The position numbers and the translations under genes are program-made. From Reticulascus tulasneorum (taxonomy: Eukaryota > Ascomycota > Sordariomycetes > Glomerellales > Reticulascaceae), in the NCBI GenBank assembly GCA_001557505.1, contig LSAX01000002.1:3968001-4032000 (forward strand): 64,000 nucleotides of DNA, in the 5' to 3' direction. Position 1 is the stretch's first letter. Each line of letters starts with the position of its first letter. Positions 32,584 through 44,624 of this stretch are shown piece after piece. The notes below the pieces were generated by a model that made no database searches, had not been told where the DNA came from, and saw only the letters and a list, made by a program, of their open reading frames with translations.

Positions 32584-33489
32584 TGCAGGACATTGCGAGC
32601 ATGGGACCTGAATTAGGAGCCACTATCACGAGTATTTGTAATAGATTTTGTCAAAGTACTCGAATATTATAGATATTCTAATTCTAGCTTTTGGAATGAA
32701 AATCCCAGCGACACTCTCTAACGGGATATGTCGTAGCGGAAAGGGTCGGCCGCCGCGATAACGAGAATAACCTTCGCATTTCAACTCCCCTACCTAGTTC
32801 AGAATACTACTTACCCACCCATTCACGAGCTGCCCCTATTTGCATTGGCCCAGTTCGTCCCCACAATAGAGGTAGAATAAATCTAAGAATGTGCGACGAG
32901 ATTTCTCGAAAAGGAACTGTCTTAACCATCCTGGTGAAGGTTCAAGTCGCAAAGTTGGGGACTCCTGTTCTGTCGATTCTGCGTATGCCGATCTTGGAAG
33001 TTGACCAGAATCTCCTTGAGCTTGGTTAGACACTCTGACCGACCATGCTGATAGTCTCATTCTGGGCGGCCGCTGGTGCCCGAGAACATGGATGCGATTT
33101 GAGCCGTATTCCCGTTTTCTCACACCACTCAAGGAAATATGGGGTACAAGTGGGCAGTATATGAATGGAGCTATTCGCTGTTTGACAATCTTTGTGGGTT
33201 GGCAATTGGTTGTTCTTACATACGTGCTGACATTGTTAAAACCGGAGAGCACCAGAACCCAATTTACTTGTCCGAGAGAATTAGCGTTCTTGCGGCGATT
33301 AGAAAGGATGTATGGCAGCACGGCAAAGCGGCATTGGAACAAAAATTTAACTGAATATGGCTGACGCAAGCGCAGACCTCTGAATTATATCAACTAATAT
33401 CCCTTTGGGATAGGATAAGTGGTATCTAGGTAGGAAGAACATCTTTTTCGTCGTCTCCTCGTACATGATTTCGAATCATCTCTATATCT
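32584..33489. other. intergenic, no convincing gene
   Basis: Overlapping open frames of 70-177 codons on both strands at 32836-33369 lack recognisable motifs or splice structure. Confidence 0.4.
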
Positions 33490-35903
33490 CTAGCACGATC
33501 CAGCCGGGCAACCAAGCATGGTTCCCTTAACATCACCCGAGACACCAGCAAGCTGCAGGATGGCTCCAATGACACCACCCATACCCTCACCGGCAATCAT
33601 ACCGGCAGCGATGGCATAACCATACATCTCCCAGCTAGCGTGATTCCACTTGCGCCATGCCCATGCGATACATGCACCGAAGAGAGCGGCGTTGACGAAA
33701 ACCGGGCCAGGGAGGACGAAGGACAGAGCGATGGCACCCCAGTTGGGGAGGTACTCTCGGTACTTCTCTCGGGAGCCGACGAGGTAGTAGTGGCGGAAGA
33801 TTACCTGGAGAATCGAGACAACACCCATGACGATGGCGAAGATACCGGAGTTGAGGGGGATACCGACATTTGGGTCGGTGACGGCCTGCGCGACGGCAGC
33901 CCAGGCGGAGACGGATGGGGTACCGAAAGCGCAGTGCACGATGGTGGCGTCGGTGATACACGGGTAGGCGGAGGTGAACAGGACGAACATGCCGGGTCCC
34001 ATCCAGACGGAGACGAAAGTTCCGATGGCCTGGGCGATGAACTGCTTGTTTGGTGGGGTTCCGAGGAGGAAACCGGTTCGGAAATCGGAGGTCAGGGCGG
34101 TGGCAACATCGGCAGCACCGGCGGCGAGGCCACCGGCAATCAAGTTGATTTTCTGGGCATGCTTCATCTCGAAATGAGAGCCACTGGTGGCGCCACCGAT
34201 GATGAGCTGAGATGCCTTGGCGGCGGCGGTCAGAGGAGTTTGATCCGTAACGGCACCGATCTGGATGGCCAGGAAGGAGAACAGGAAGGACAGGAGGAGA
34301 GCGAGAATGGTGATTCCGACGTTCATCTCCCACTGGAGGGCCATGATGATGATGACCATGATGGTGGATGCGAACAGACCAGTGACCCAGATCCAGGTCT
34401 TGACCTGCTGTGCCGGTGTTGCCGGATCGTCAATCATCATGGGGTCTCGGATGACGACGGCCTCGGCGCGCTTGCGGAAGAATTCGACGCGCTTGCCTCG
34501 CTTAGTGAGAATCTCGTCGATACCTTCGCAGGCTCCCTTCCATCCGGCTTGGAGACCGACCCAGATGACCTTCCACTGGACCAACAGCTCGGCCATGGAA
34601 GAGCAGACCATGATCATGACACCGGGCCACAGGAGCCAGTATCTGGGGGATGGAGTTCGCTGGCCAAGCTTGCTCAGAGAGTAGAAATTGGTGTAACCAA
34701 CCCAGTCCGGGTCACCGGGAAGGGCCTCGATACCGATGCACTCGCCGTAGTGGACCAGGACAGGTCCGATCAATGCCCAGGAGATGACGGCACCACCGAA
34801 CATGGACAGAGCAGAGTTCATACCGATAAGCATACCACTACCGATGAAGGCGGTGGTCCATTCGAAGTACCAGCCCCAGGATTCAATGTTCATGGCCCAC
34901 GAGGTGTGGCCACTCCATATGTGAATCCAGGTGAAGAAATGCCAGTCGTAAAGGATGCCGATGGCGTAGTAGGATGCGACTCGGTGGACGATGCAGATGA
35001 CGAAAGCCCACATCAGGGCGCGGAGCTTGCTGACAGCATCGCGGGCACCGGTGAGACCAGCGTGCATAGATCGGATGGTGAGGGCAGTAGCAGTCGCTGC
35101 AACATGTTAGACCCCTGATTCAATTTGAATGAAGAACCGGGAAGGGTTCGGAAGAAGCAAAAAAACCTACAAGTTGGGAACATGAGTCTAAGCTCTCGGG
35201 CAGTTCGAATGATGAAGAACTTTCGCAGGGGGGTGACGAAGAAGAGACCGAAGAACGAGCAGCAGATGGTCAGGGTGAAGATCTTGCCAATGTCGGACTT
35301 TGGCGTGCCACCGTCCATAACGTCGAGTCGGTACATGGCAGGGAGACCAGCGACGAAAATACCAACGACACCTCCGGCACCGGTGGCCGCGGCCTGGACG
35401 ATGCTGTTCTCCTGGGGACCGAAGTTGCCGCCGATGATGGGTAGACCGCCACCGGCGGTGGAAAGAACCTTGAGGATACCATAACCGAAGATGGCGCCGA
35501 ACATGGACGCAATGAAGGTGAATCCAGTCTTGAGACCTGAGGGAGAGGGAAAACATGGGTGTTAGTGGTGGGGGGGGGGGCAACATCTCGGATTTGCGCG
35601 GGGTGTGTCTCAAGACTCACCTAGATACAAGTTGGAGGCATTGACGAGCGAGCCGAGGACGATTCCAGTAACAAGAGCTCGAACAGTCAAGATATGTTCC
35701 TCGTGAGGGAGGTCGGCGTCCATCTTGAGCGGGACATAGAGATCCTCCTCGGTCTCAACCTCAGTCGGCACCTTGGTGTCGACGATGGGCTCGGTCCATT
35801 CTCCACCTATGCCGCCCTTCTCATCAGGGTGGACTTGCACATCCTCGTGGCTCTCCGGAGTGCGCTGTCTGTCGACAGGCACCTCCCTCTTCTCGTCGGC
35901 CAT
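33490..35903 (-). CDS. OPT-family oligopeptide transporter
   Basis: Three exons, 35903-35621, 35536-35171 and 35096-33490, encode 751 residues. The acidic cytosolic N terminus (about residues 1-75) is followed by about 14-16 hydrophobic segments. OPT signatures include [26 protein letters not shown] without long breaks, [19 protein letters not shown] (conserved GPQEN), [20 protein letters not shown] and [12 protein letters not shown]. The GPQEN form and this architecture fit the YSL/metal-chelate-like branch of the OPT family, which moves small peptides or metal complexes with protons; the exact substrate is unknown. Intron 1 contains a G10 run on the plus strand. The 5' leader has a purine-rich (GAA)n-like stretch around 35954-35974 (minus strand), common in highly expressed fungal genes. 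Strong GC-biased codon use creates a long antisense open frame. Confidence 0.92.
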
Positions 35904-38900
35904 TGTTAAGTGGTTTTATTGACGAAAAGGAAAGCGAAGAAACAAGTCTTTCGCTTCTTCTTCTTCTGCTTCTCTGTTTGGGTTGTCGAAACCTCGCTGT
36001 GTCCTTGTCGAGACAATAGACGGGAGGGAGAGAAGTGAATCGAAACAAGAAGGGAAGAAAGATTGCGGCAGCAAAGCACAATCAGGCCAGGCTACACTGA
36101 TGGCGGGGTGACTGACGGAAAGGAAGAGGGACACGGGAAAGCAGCGTCGCACGAGAATGTACAGCTGCACGCAGGTATGTATTTATCCTCGAGGCGAAAG
36201 CCCGGATGGGACCCTCGGTTTAATTAATTCTCACCTATTTTAAGGTCCGGGGGGGAGTCTGGGTGCGTCTGTCTCTGCTTGGGTACGTATCCGTACCATA
36301 CATTGCACATTGCATACCACCCACATTCTGCTCCTCACCATCCCTGGCCCCTTGGCCTTGACCTTTGACCCAACGTAGCAACCCATATTCAAAATGGATC
36401 AGCCCACTGAGAATGGGAAGCTGGTTTGTGGTTGTATTTCCAAAGATACGGACGACGGGGGCAAGATTGGATTGGCTGGTGGGGGCTCACCTAGGGGGGT
36501 ACGAAGTAGGGGGAATTGGAGACTTGCAAGTTCAAGCTGATTGCCGCTTTCGAGTGAGTCTCTCTCTGCCCGACATGGGTATGTACTTAGAAATCCACAC
36601 TCGACTGGTCTGCACGAGCCTCACATTCAAAGATTCCCTGCAGCAGGCTGCATGCATCCTTGACCTCCATGGCCTGACCAGGCAGATCCCTGGCCAGCCT
36701 CCCCAGTCGTCAGTCCCCAGTCCCCAGTCGTGGGCGAATCCTTCCTAGGAGAGTGGGAGAGTACACCAGTGAGCCATTTCGTCGAACCTTGGCTTGCTCG
36801 CTGAATGAAATGGGCCACGAATCGCGATTCTTCAAAGCCAGTCAATACGCGAAGCAGATGATTCTTTTTTATTTTCGTGCAAAAGATCAGCAAAACGTTC
36901 GGGAGGATCATCGGCATCTGCTTCTCTGCGGAACGGCCGCACCCATTTGACTGGCTGCTGGAGACTCGATCTTCCAATCATTTCCCCTGATTGATACGTG
37001 CTTATTAGCGGAAGTCCTGGACGAGGCACCTTTGTTTGGTTCGTTCGCAAGCCCGCTAGAAAGGGGACAAGTAGGTCAGCGTCCTACGTATGGGAGGGGA
37101 GTACTTTTGGATGGTGGCCGGTAGGCAAGCAAGGGGCCTATCAATGCCGAAAGAGGCAGGTGAGGAGCCACAGGCCCCGGATGCCACTGAAAGGTTCGCC
37201 ACGAACGGGTTGCAATTGGAGATTGGGGGGCAACTTAGTGGAGAGCGAGCGCCGATGCCGTTTGTGGTATTCTTCTAGAACGCCGCCGATGTAACCTCAC
37301 GTCCTTTAGGGCCTGATGGGGACCAGCGAGGCCCTCACGCCTTCAAGCCCTTTCGGCAGCGCTGTGAAGTGTGGGGTCGGTCAGTTGAGTCTCTCTTCGG
37401 GGCAATAAGCCATACGTAGTCCGTAACTCCTAACGAATTGTTGAGCGTCGCCACGACTCATCTCTCACTGCTGTTCAATCGTCCTGACCGATCCGTTTGG
37501 CGGCGAGCATATCGGCCAGTGGGCCAGGTATTGTTCTTCGCACCTAGCTAGCCTCTGGCACCCGTCGCTGTTTGGGCCTACGCAGCTGGCAGCATGCGGG
37601 CTAGAATCGTGGTGGATTCGGGCATTTGAACCTTTTGAATGCCAGCCATTAGCGTCATGCCGTTTGCGCCACAAGCCGCGGGCAATCGACGCGATTTCAT
37701 CACCAAGACCGCACATCGTAACTGGTGCGCAAGCAGCAAACTGGCTCGTGCTCGCCACTCTTGATCTGTCGCTAATCTCACTGAAAATGGACAAGCTTCG
37801 GCCGGATACCATCAACAGTGGCTTGCCTCCGCTCTGGGGGGGCCACACACCTCTCCCAAGGTCCTCGCCGCTGCTTCGTACAGGCATGGTTACGCGTCTC
37901 CTAATCCTCCTGTAGTGACCAGCGATATGCCTATAGGGGGTTCGCCGGCGGCACTAACCCGCTCACGCCGCTTAGCAAAAGATGCACGCTAGAAGGGTAC
38001 GAAGGGCGCCTGTTTTTGTTCTCTGGTGGAGTGAATGGTCGGATAACATCCTCTGCCAAGAAGCTTAGGCTTGACTGTACTGGTAAAACATCCAGTGTCA
38101 TGAAGCGTCAGATCGGATCGCTGACCTGTGCTCTCCGCTGATCAGAGATGGCGGCGACATAATCGGCCAAGCACCATTCGTCCGCATCTCTAGGAAACTC
38201 GAATTCCTTCCCACTACAAAAGTGCGCCGATAACAAGCCGCAGCTATAGCCTATCAACTCGTTTGAAGCGAGGGGCCCGTAATTTGGCTCCCCAGTGCGT
38301 GCCAAGCGATGGGTACAGCAGCTGGATGTGACAGGAAACAGTGGTAGAGGTTGCACCACCACCAGCCCAAATTGCCATGTTAACATGTGCGACCAACAAG
38401 CATACCACCACCACCGCACTATGTGGAAATCCATCCCCCCATCGTACCAGCGAATCTGTACGGTAGTGCAGGTAGCATGATCTTTGGGTTCGAATTCGCG
38501 ATGCATAATTTCACAGTCCCGAAATGGGACACCAGCGGGCCCTGCCGCTTCTGTGCTCCCACATCATTATGCTGCGGTGCATTGATTGCCCCCAACATTA
38601 AATGTTTAATTATGTCACCGAAACTTTGCAAGCCCGTCCAGTTGCTTCAGTGAGCATTCGCAAACATCAGCACAGTTGGAGGCGAGGCAAGGCGGGCCAG
38701 GACTGAAAAGCTAAATGTCGTTCTTCCTAGGTTGGACGTTGGTGGCTAATTTCCCCCGCAGTGAAACGGGATTTATGTCCGGGTGCATAAGTCATATGGC
38801 AGCCACAAGCTAATAAGTTACGTTACGAACTAGCCAAACAATTTTCATGCTAAAGTGTGCCTGCATGCAGTGAGGTTGCCTTTCCGCCTCCCGACCCTCC

Positions 38901-41900
38901 AGCATGGCTTGGTTGAGCTTAGCTCTGCTAGCTGGGCTAGGCGATATTGGAGAGGAATCTCCGCTGGGGGATGATTTGAACCGAGAAACCCATCGCCTTG
39001 CCTTGCATACCAACATGCCATGGCATCCCATCCCATGGGACATGGGCCTGGGGAAGACGCGGGCCAGGATCTGCTAGATCACGGATAGCTACCAACGCGC
39101 GAGAAGTCCACCACGGCAAACACGGATACGCAGACCGACGAGCTGGTGATAGTGTGCACGGCAGCATAGAGGGACGGTATGGACCCTCGATTCTCCCCAT
39201 TCTGGTTCGAGTGAACGGTGTCATTGCAGCTGGACATCGCTGACCCAAGAGAAAGGTGCATTGCCAAGGTGAATCTTGTATGAGATGACGATGTATGATC
39301 CGATTCACAGGATGGATGCCACTTTGGTGACAATTCGGAGGAGGGGTGCATACTCGTCCTGGCTCCCTAGCTCAATAGATACCGAGGTGGATGTGTTCGA
39401 TTTTGTTTGCGCAGACGGATCCCCCAAGGCACATGACAGGTTTCTCCTATGTAAGTTATTATATCAACCGTAATATCTGCTGTACTCTTTTTCACGTAAT
39501 ACTTCAAACGTATCTACGTGCAACTGGAAGCAGTTAGCAGTCTCACCATGTAGAAGGAAGCTCGCTGGCACTTTTGAAATCCCCACCATCCATCAGCGTC
39601 TAGATCGGGCAACTGGCGTATGCGTCGCCTCCACAACCCCCAATAAGTCTCCGATCTGTCACTAACAGACGCCCTGTAATCCGTAGCATCCCTTCTCCTG
39701 TGCCATCCCTCAGCTCTCAAACTCACTAACAAAGTGCACTAAAGTACCGCGGGCCAGCTAGGAATGCCTAGCGTTGAACTTCCATGGAATAATTACACCC
39801 ACCAGCAGAGACCCTGAAACCCACTGAACAGGAAACCGAACCGCTGTGTCAGACGACATGAAGCCATGTTGAAGGCAGAGAGAACCCCTCTTGGCTGTAG
39901 GGCTAGGCCAAGGCAAACTTAAGGGATGTGCAGAGAAAACGTCGCACCTCTTCTGCTTGGCATTGCGCAAAACCACCTGACAAGACGGGACAAGAATATT
40001 AGGCTTCCAAGACAAACCTTATTTAGGCTCCTGCGTATTTCGGTATCAATCAACGAAATTTGTGGAAACATATGAATCGCCGGCCGCGGATTCGAAGCCC
40101 TGGAATTCTGTTCGAGAGCAGACCTTATACGTGTAATCCGTGCCAATCTGAATGGAGAAGCTCCCTACTGCATGCACATGGAGGTTATTCGTATGCACAG
40201 AGCCGGGTCTTTTCCGGCGGAAGGCTAGGCCTTTAAACCAGACTCCACCGTGTCCTCATAATCGCCGTAACGACCAAGAGTGGCCAGGGGGTGCGTGGAA
40301 AGATATTCCTTCGCAGCGTTTTTGCTCAGCGGGCACAGTCACTGGCTGTTCAATCCTTGAGAATGCCTAGCAAGGAAGTATTGTGCGTAGGAGCCCCGAT
40401 GGACCCAGTACCGCTGCATTGGAATCCTGCCGTAGTGGCTACCTGCTTTATGCGACATCAAGCCTCCCAAAATAAGTTTGTACATACCTTGCCCAACCAC
40501 GAAACATTGCACGATCATTATCTATGGTTCTGACAGCCAAGGCGTTCCCTGCAAGGCTTTCCCGTATTCAGGCCTGGATCGGAGGGGAATCCAGCCCAGG
40601 GCGGCCTCGACTTTTGGGAAGTTCGCGTGTGCTCCATTCCGATTACTTCGGGAACCTAATAACCGCTCCACTCCACGTATTGCTTTGCCTGTGACATTTT
40701 GACTCACCACGCTTGTTCTGCTTAGTGTAGTACTTTTGGCGCGTGCCAAGACCCATCAGTCTTTGTCTCCGAATTTGGCGTTATTCGGTATCAATCCATG
40801 CCTTCGTGAATCCTGGGTTGCCCTAGCCTTGCCTGGTCGTCTACTAATGCACGTAGAGTAGCAATGTGTCACTCCTGGATGCCGTATGCTGGTTCGGATC
40901 GCTAGCCGCACTATTGGGTCCTTTGATTTAACCAATGGTCTTGGCTCTCACACCAACGAGAGTTGTTTTGACGACCTTTGTTCGTTGTCGGTTCGGGGAT
41001 CCGAACACCTGAACGCGTTATCGTCGCCCGATGATAGAAACTTGGCATCCGCCGCCTCTTCCGCATCCTCGACGCTTCTGTCAACATTCTCTGACTTCAA
41101 CGGTTGAGGATGTGATGGAGACACTTCGAGATGTCGTGTTTGGGAGTGTGGTGACGATCTGGATTGCCAGTGGAAGTTAACATCTGTCCGTCACGCCCAT
41201 TGTGAAATCCTGTTTCCTGCCCTGCATTCTAGTCCTGCCAAGCTCTGCCACTCCCGCTATTGCCATTTCTGCTTCGTCGGAGTCATACAGCATCTTGGTG
41301 CAGGATCCTCCTGATATAATCTTTACCTAACCACCGACTGCATCATTCATGTTGTTTCCCGGATCCCTCATCAAAACGCTCTAAATGGTCAGTTGCAGAT
41401 CATGCAATCAGCGTTGACCATCTACCTAGGTACTCTTCCAACCCTTTCCCAGTTCTATGAACACCGAAGGTTGACATCAAGTTTGCAAGTGGCCGAAGAT
41501 TAGCATAATGGTGGCAGCAACAAATGGATAATGGACATAGGAATCCCCCGACAATGTCGATTATCATCGCTACTCCGATCGCTGATTCAACCGTCAAGCA
41601 AGCCGACCTGAACGCTCTGTGGATTCTGATCCTCCGGCAACTTTCGGCATTCACCGACTCACCTTTGTCTCTGGTAGATTCCCAATTCTCCAACGCTAGG
41701 CTGCAGGAGTGTCTAGATTACATCAAAAGAACCTGTCATGGATGTCGTTTGCTCCGACTCAACCCCGAATCGCCACTCAAACATTCAACATGATGATTCG
41801 AACTTTTGTTCCCTGCGGTCCAGAACATGACGAATCAGAACCCCAGAACCGGATGGATTATGAGTGGGCAATGAAACAAGCTTGAAGTGAAGTCAGATGA

Positions 41901-43407
41901 AAGTCTCCGTATTGCTCGTGCATCAAACCTTGGGGCTCGGGTCTGTCTTCCGCCCTCAGTACCAAGGCAGAGTCTTGCAGTACGTCGTCACATTTAAGCC
42001 TCAAACTTTGCGTTGTGCATGAAATAGAGCTGGCGATCCTGCTTACGGACATTATCTCCTTTATACGAGACTTGACGTTCAACATGCCCATATCGTCGCT
42101 GCTGTTACGGACGTGGTGCCTATGACTAAGAGTTGCCTAGCCTCCCATCTTTCTCTTTATGTTGGTGTTGGTGACTTGTTACCAAAATCACGGTAGGGAG
42201 GCTTCCCAGCAGTTCTCTTCTGGTTTCATATCTACAAGCCATCTAGTGATGCGACGTGCTTTCTTGAATCGTCTGTACTCTACATACGCATAATTCTGCT
42301 CAAACAAGCGACTGATTTACTCTAAAAAGAATAGTTCGCGATAGAATTGGCATCTGATTCTGGGGGTCATACCCTATAGCTGCAAGGGAGTCTCTTATTG
42401 CCTTCGACATGGAGGAGGATGATGATCCTGCTACTCAAGAGACACATCCGACACAGCTTGACCAGCAACCATTATTTATCTAGCAATATCGAGGACAAGC
42501 CTCAGATTTCTTTCTCAAGAGATTCAATCTTTTTGATGATCATCATTGGTGTCTGGTTTTTGAAGCCCCCAGTTCCCATTTCCTCCCCTTTAAAGCATCA
42601 CAACTGACAAAGACAAAAGCTTATGCAGAAACGTCATCACTCACTCATCGTCTCAAACTCAGGAAGTAAACAAGCCCACACACTTTCCAGCTTGGAACCT
42701 CAACTCTGGCTGTCTCTGTTCACCTAAGGCAAAGCCTTCCATTATTGATAGCCCGGCATTATGACTTCTTTGGAATACTCACCATAGCCATGCTATGTAA
42801 CAGATTATTGACACTTTTACGACCAGCCAATGATGAGCAATCAGCATTCGAAGGATCTCTGATAATCACGGAGAATAAAGCAAGGCTTTTACACCCAAGT
42901 TCTTTGTAGGTTAGCCAACTGCATAAAGGAGATTACTTCCCACGAAGCACAGTCCAGTTCTCTATCGAATAAAGGCCCTCCATTCCAGATAGGTTTCAAG
43001 CATTTGTAGATAAAAGACAAAGAAAGGAGGGAGCTCACCTCTTTGATGTCGTTAAAGAGATTCAAAGATTTCTGGCGATGGCCAGGCGTTTTAATGGGCA
43101 AAGCAATGTGGGTGTATCACGTGGTCTCTAGAGATATCTGTCCTACTGCAGCTATTCTCTTCTGACGTACCAAGGCACTACCACACCCTCCACAAAAAGC
43201 CAAAACGCTTTCGCCAAGTTGAAAGCACTAAGTTTGCAAACACCATGGCGTGTTTGTCTAGCTAGAACTGAATCGGAGCTTGGACTTCGATCTCTCCAGT
43301 TGCTCAAAGCACGAGGATAATGTAGGGACCTTCCAGGAAGTAGGCGCTGGTATTAATGATTTGTTTTAACACTCTAACATTCTAATTTAAGTAGAAGATT
43401 TCACCCA
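35904..43407. other. 7.5-kb gene-free interval
   Basis: From the OPT start to the 3' end of the cellulase gene I find no reading frame with recognisable protein content, no tRNA cloverleaf and no clear transposon ends. The base composition is mixed and not strongly AT-rich, so heavy RIP decay is not evident. A short imperfect direct repeat of CCCCAGT units lies at 36701-36731. The interval may be long regulatory DNA, non-coding RNA genes or degraded sequence. Confidence 0.45.
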
Positions 43408-44624
43408 TTACGATGTTGCTGTGAGAGAGGGATCCGCATTCTGCACGAGCATCTCGACATAATCATTGAACCATGCTCCCGCCCTGGTTGCGCCGGTCAT
43501 TCCACACTGTCCATCGCTCTCGCCACCTGGCTTGATCCATACGATGCTATCGACGTTCGTGTTGTTGACAGGCGTGCCGGGAGCGATGCCGAATCCAGCA
43601 GGGGAAACATTGCACCACTCACCCCACTCCTCGCGAGCGCCAGGCAGCGCAACACGGCCCTGGTCGACGATGAATCGAGAAGGCAAGCCCTCAGCCTCGA
43701 GGAAGGTGGATAGGGAGGAGACGTAGTGCGACTCGTCCCAGGAGTTGCTCCACTCGGTGTAGTTCTCGCGCGGGTTTGCGTGGAACGGGTTGTAGTTGGA
43801 GACGTTGGTGGAAAAGCCACGGATCTTGTTGGTGCCGTTGCCCGCCAGCTGGACGACCTTGGCGAACTCCTTGGCCGCTATGAGATGGTTAGTTGTTGGC
43901 ATTGGAAGACTTAGAGACTGTTCTTACTTAGAGGCAGGTTATCATCCCAACCCAGCCAGCCACCGTGGGCGGCATCGATGTACAAATGCACATTGTCGAA
44001 CTGCAGGTTCGCGATCGCGTACGCAATGCCCTCCTCGTACACCGGCGCCGCCTGCGCGCAGAACGGCACCTTCATATTCGTGATCACATTGCCCAGCGAA
44101 TCGGGCTCAAGCACGATTGCGAACGTTAGATCCTTGGCTGCGGATACCTTCTCCGCGTACGGCTTGATGAACTCGTTCTTGTAGATCTCCATACCGCCCT
44201 CGGTGCTGCTCAGCTCGCCTGCGCTCTCGCCTGCACTGCAGTCCCTATCGGGAAGGTTGTACAGCACGAGGCCAACGATCTGCTCCTGGCCCGAGGCTGC
44301 CTGCTCGGCGCGTGCGGCAGTGATGGCGGCGTCGATGTTCTTGAGGCCAGCGCGATCCGAGACCCAGACGAAGGTGCCGGTCTTTTGAATCGTGCGCACC
44401 TTGGCGGCACTCGCGGCGTCTCCCTTGGCGGTCAGGGACGTGAAGGTTTGCTCGAGCTTGGTGGCCCATGCCGGGTTGGCGAAGAGCTTCTTGCCATCGA
44501 AGGGGTTAGGTCCGCTGGGAATGGTGCTGTTTTGGCGCTTCCAGGATGCGAGCGGTGCTCGACCGGGGGCTGCGGATACAGCGCCAGCAGCGGAGAGGGC
44601 AGCGAGAAGGGAGAGAAGATGCAT
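43408..44624 (-). CDS. GH6 cellobiohydrolase, no CBM1
   Basis: Two exons, 44624-43928 and 43877-43408, separated by a 50-base intron with an ACTAAC branch site, give 388 residues. A signal peptide (about residues 1-19) is followed by a KR site (SWKR|QNS) suited to Kex2 processing. The GH6 catalytic domain covers the rest: the YNLPDRDCSAGES motif holds the Asp of the catalytic network, and IVLEPDSLGNV holds the proton-donor Asp; YIDAAHGGWLGW, GFSTNVSNYNP, FIVDQGR and WIKPGGESDG follow. The enzyme cleaves cellobiose units from the non-reducing ends of cellulose outside the cell. There is no cellulose-binding module or linker, unlike T. reesei Cel6A, so it resembles the short GH6 forms. Confidence 0.93.

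Noticed and set aside
32836..33369. 177-codon minus-strand and two plus-strand overlapping frames
   Set aside because: All three compete for the same DNA and none resembles a protein family.
33640..35118. 492-codon open frame opposite the OPT transporter gene
   Set aside because: It is an antisense shadow created by GC-biased third positions; its protein is low-complexity (Asp/Gly/Glu/Val-rich) and crosses the transporter's intron 35097-35170.
36701..36731. Short CCCCAGT tandem units
   Set aside because: Too short and imperfect to be a functional repeat array; no CRISPR-like spacing and the genome is eukaryotic.
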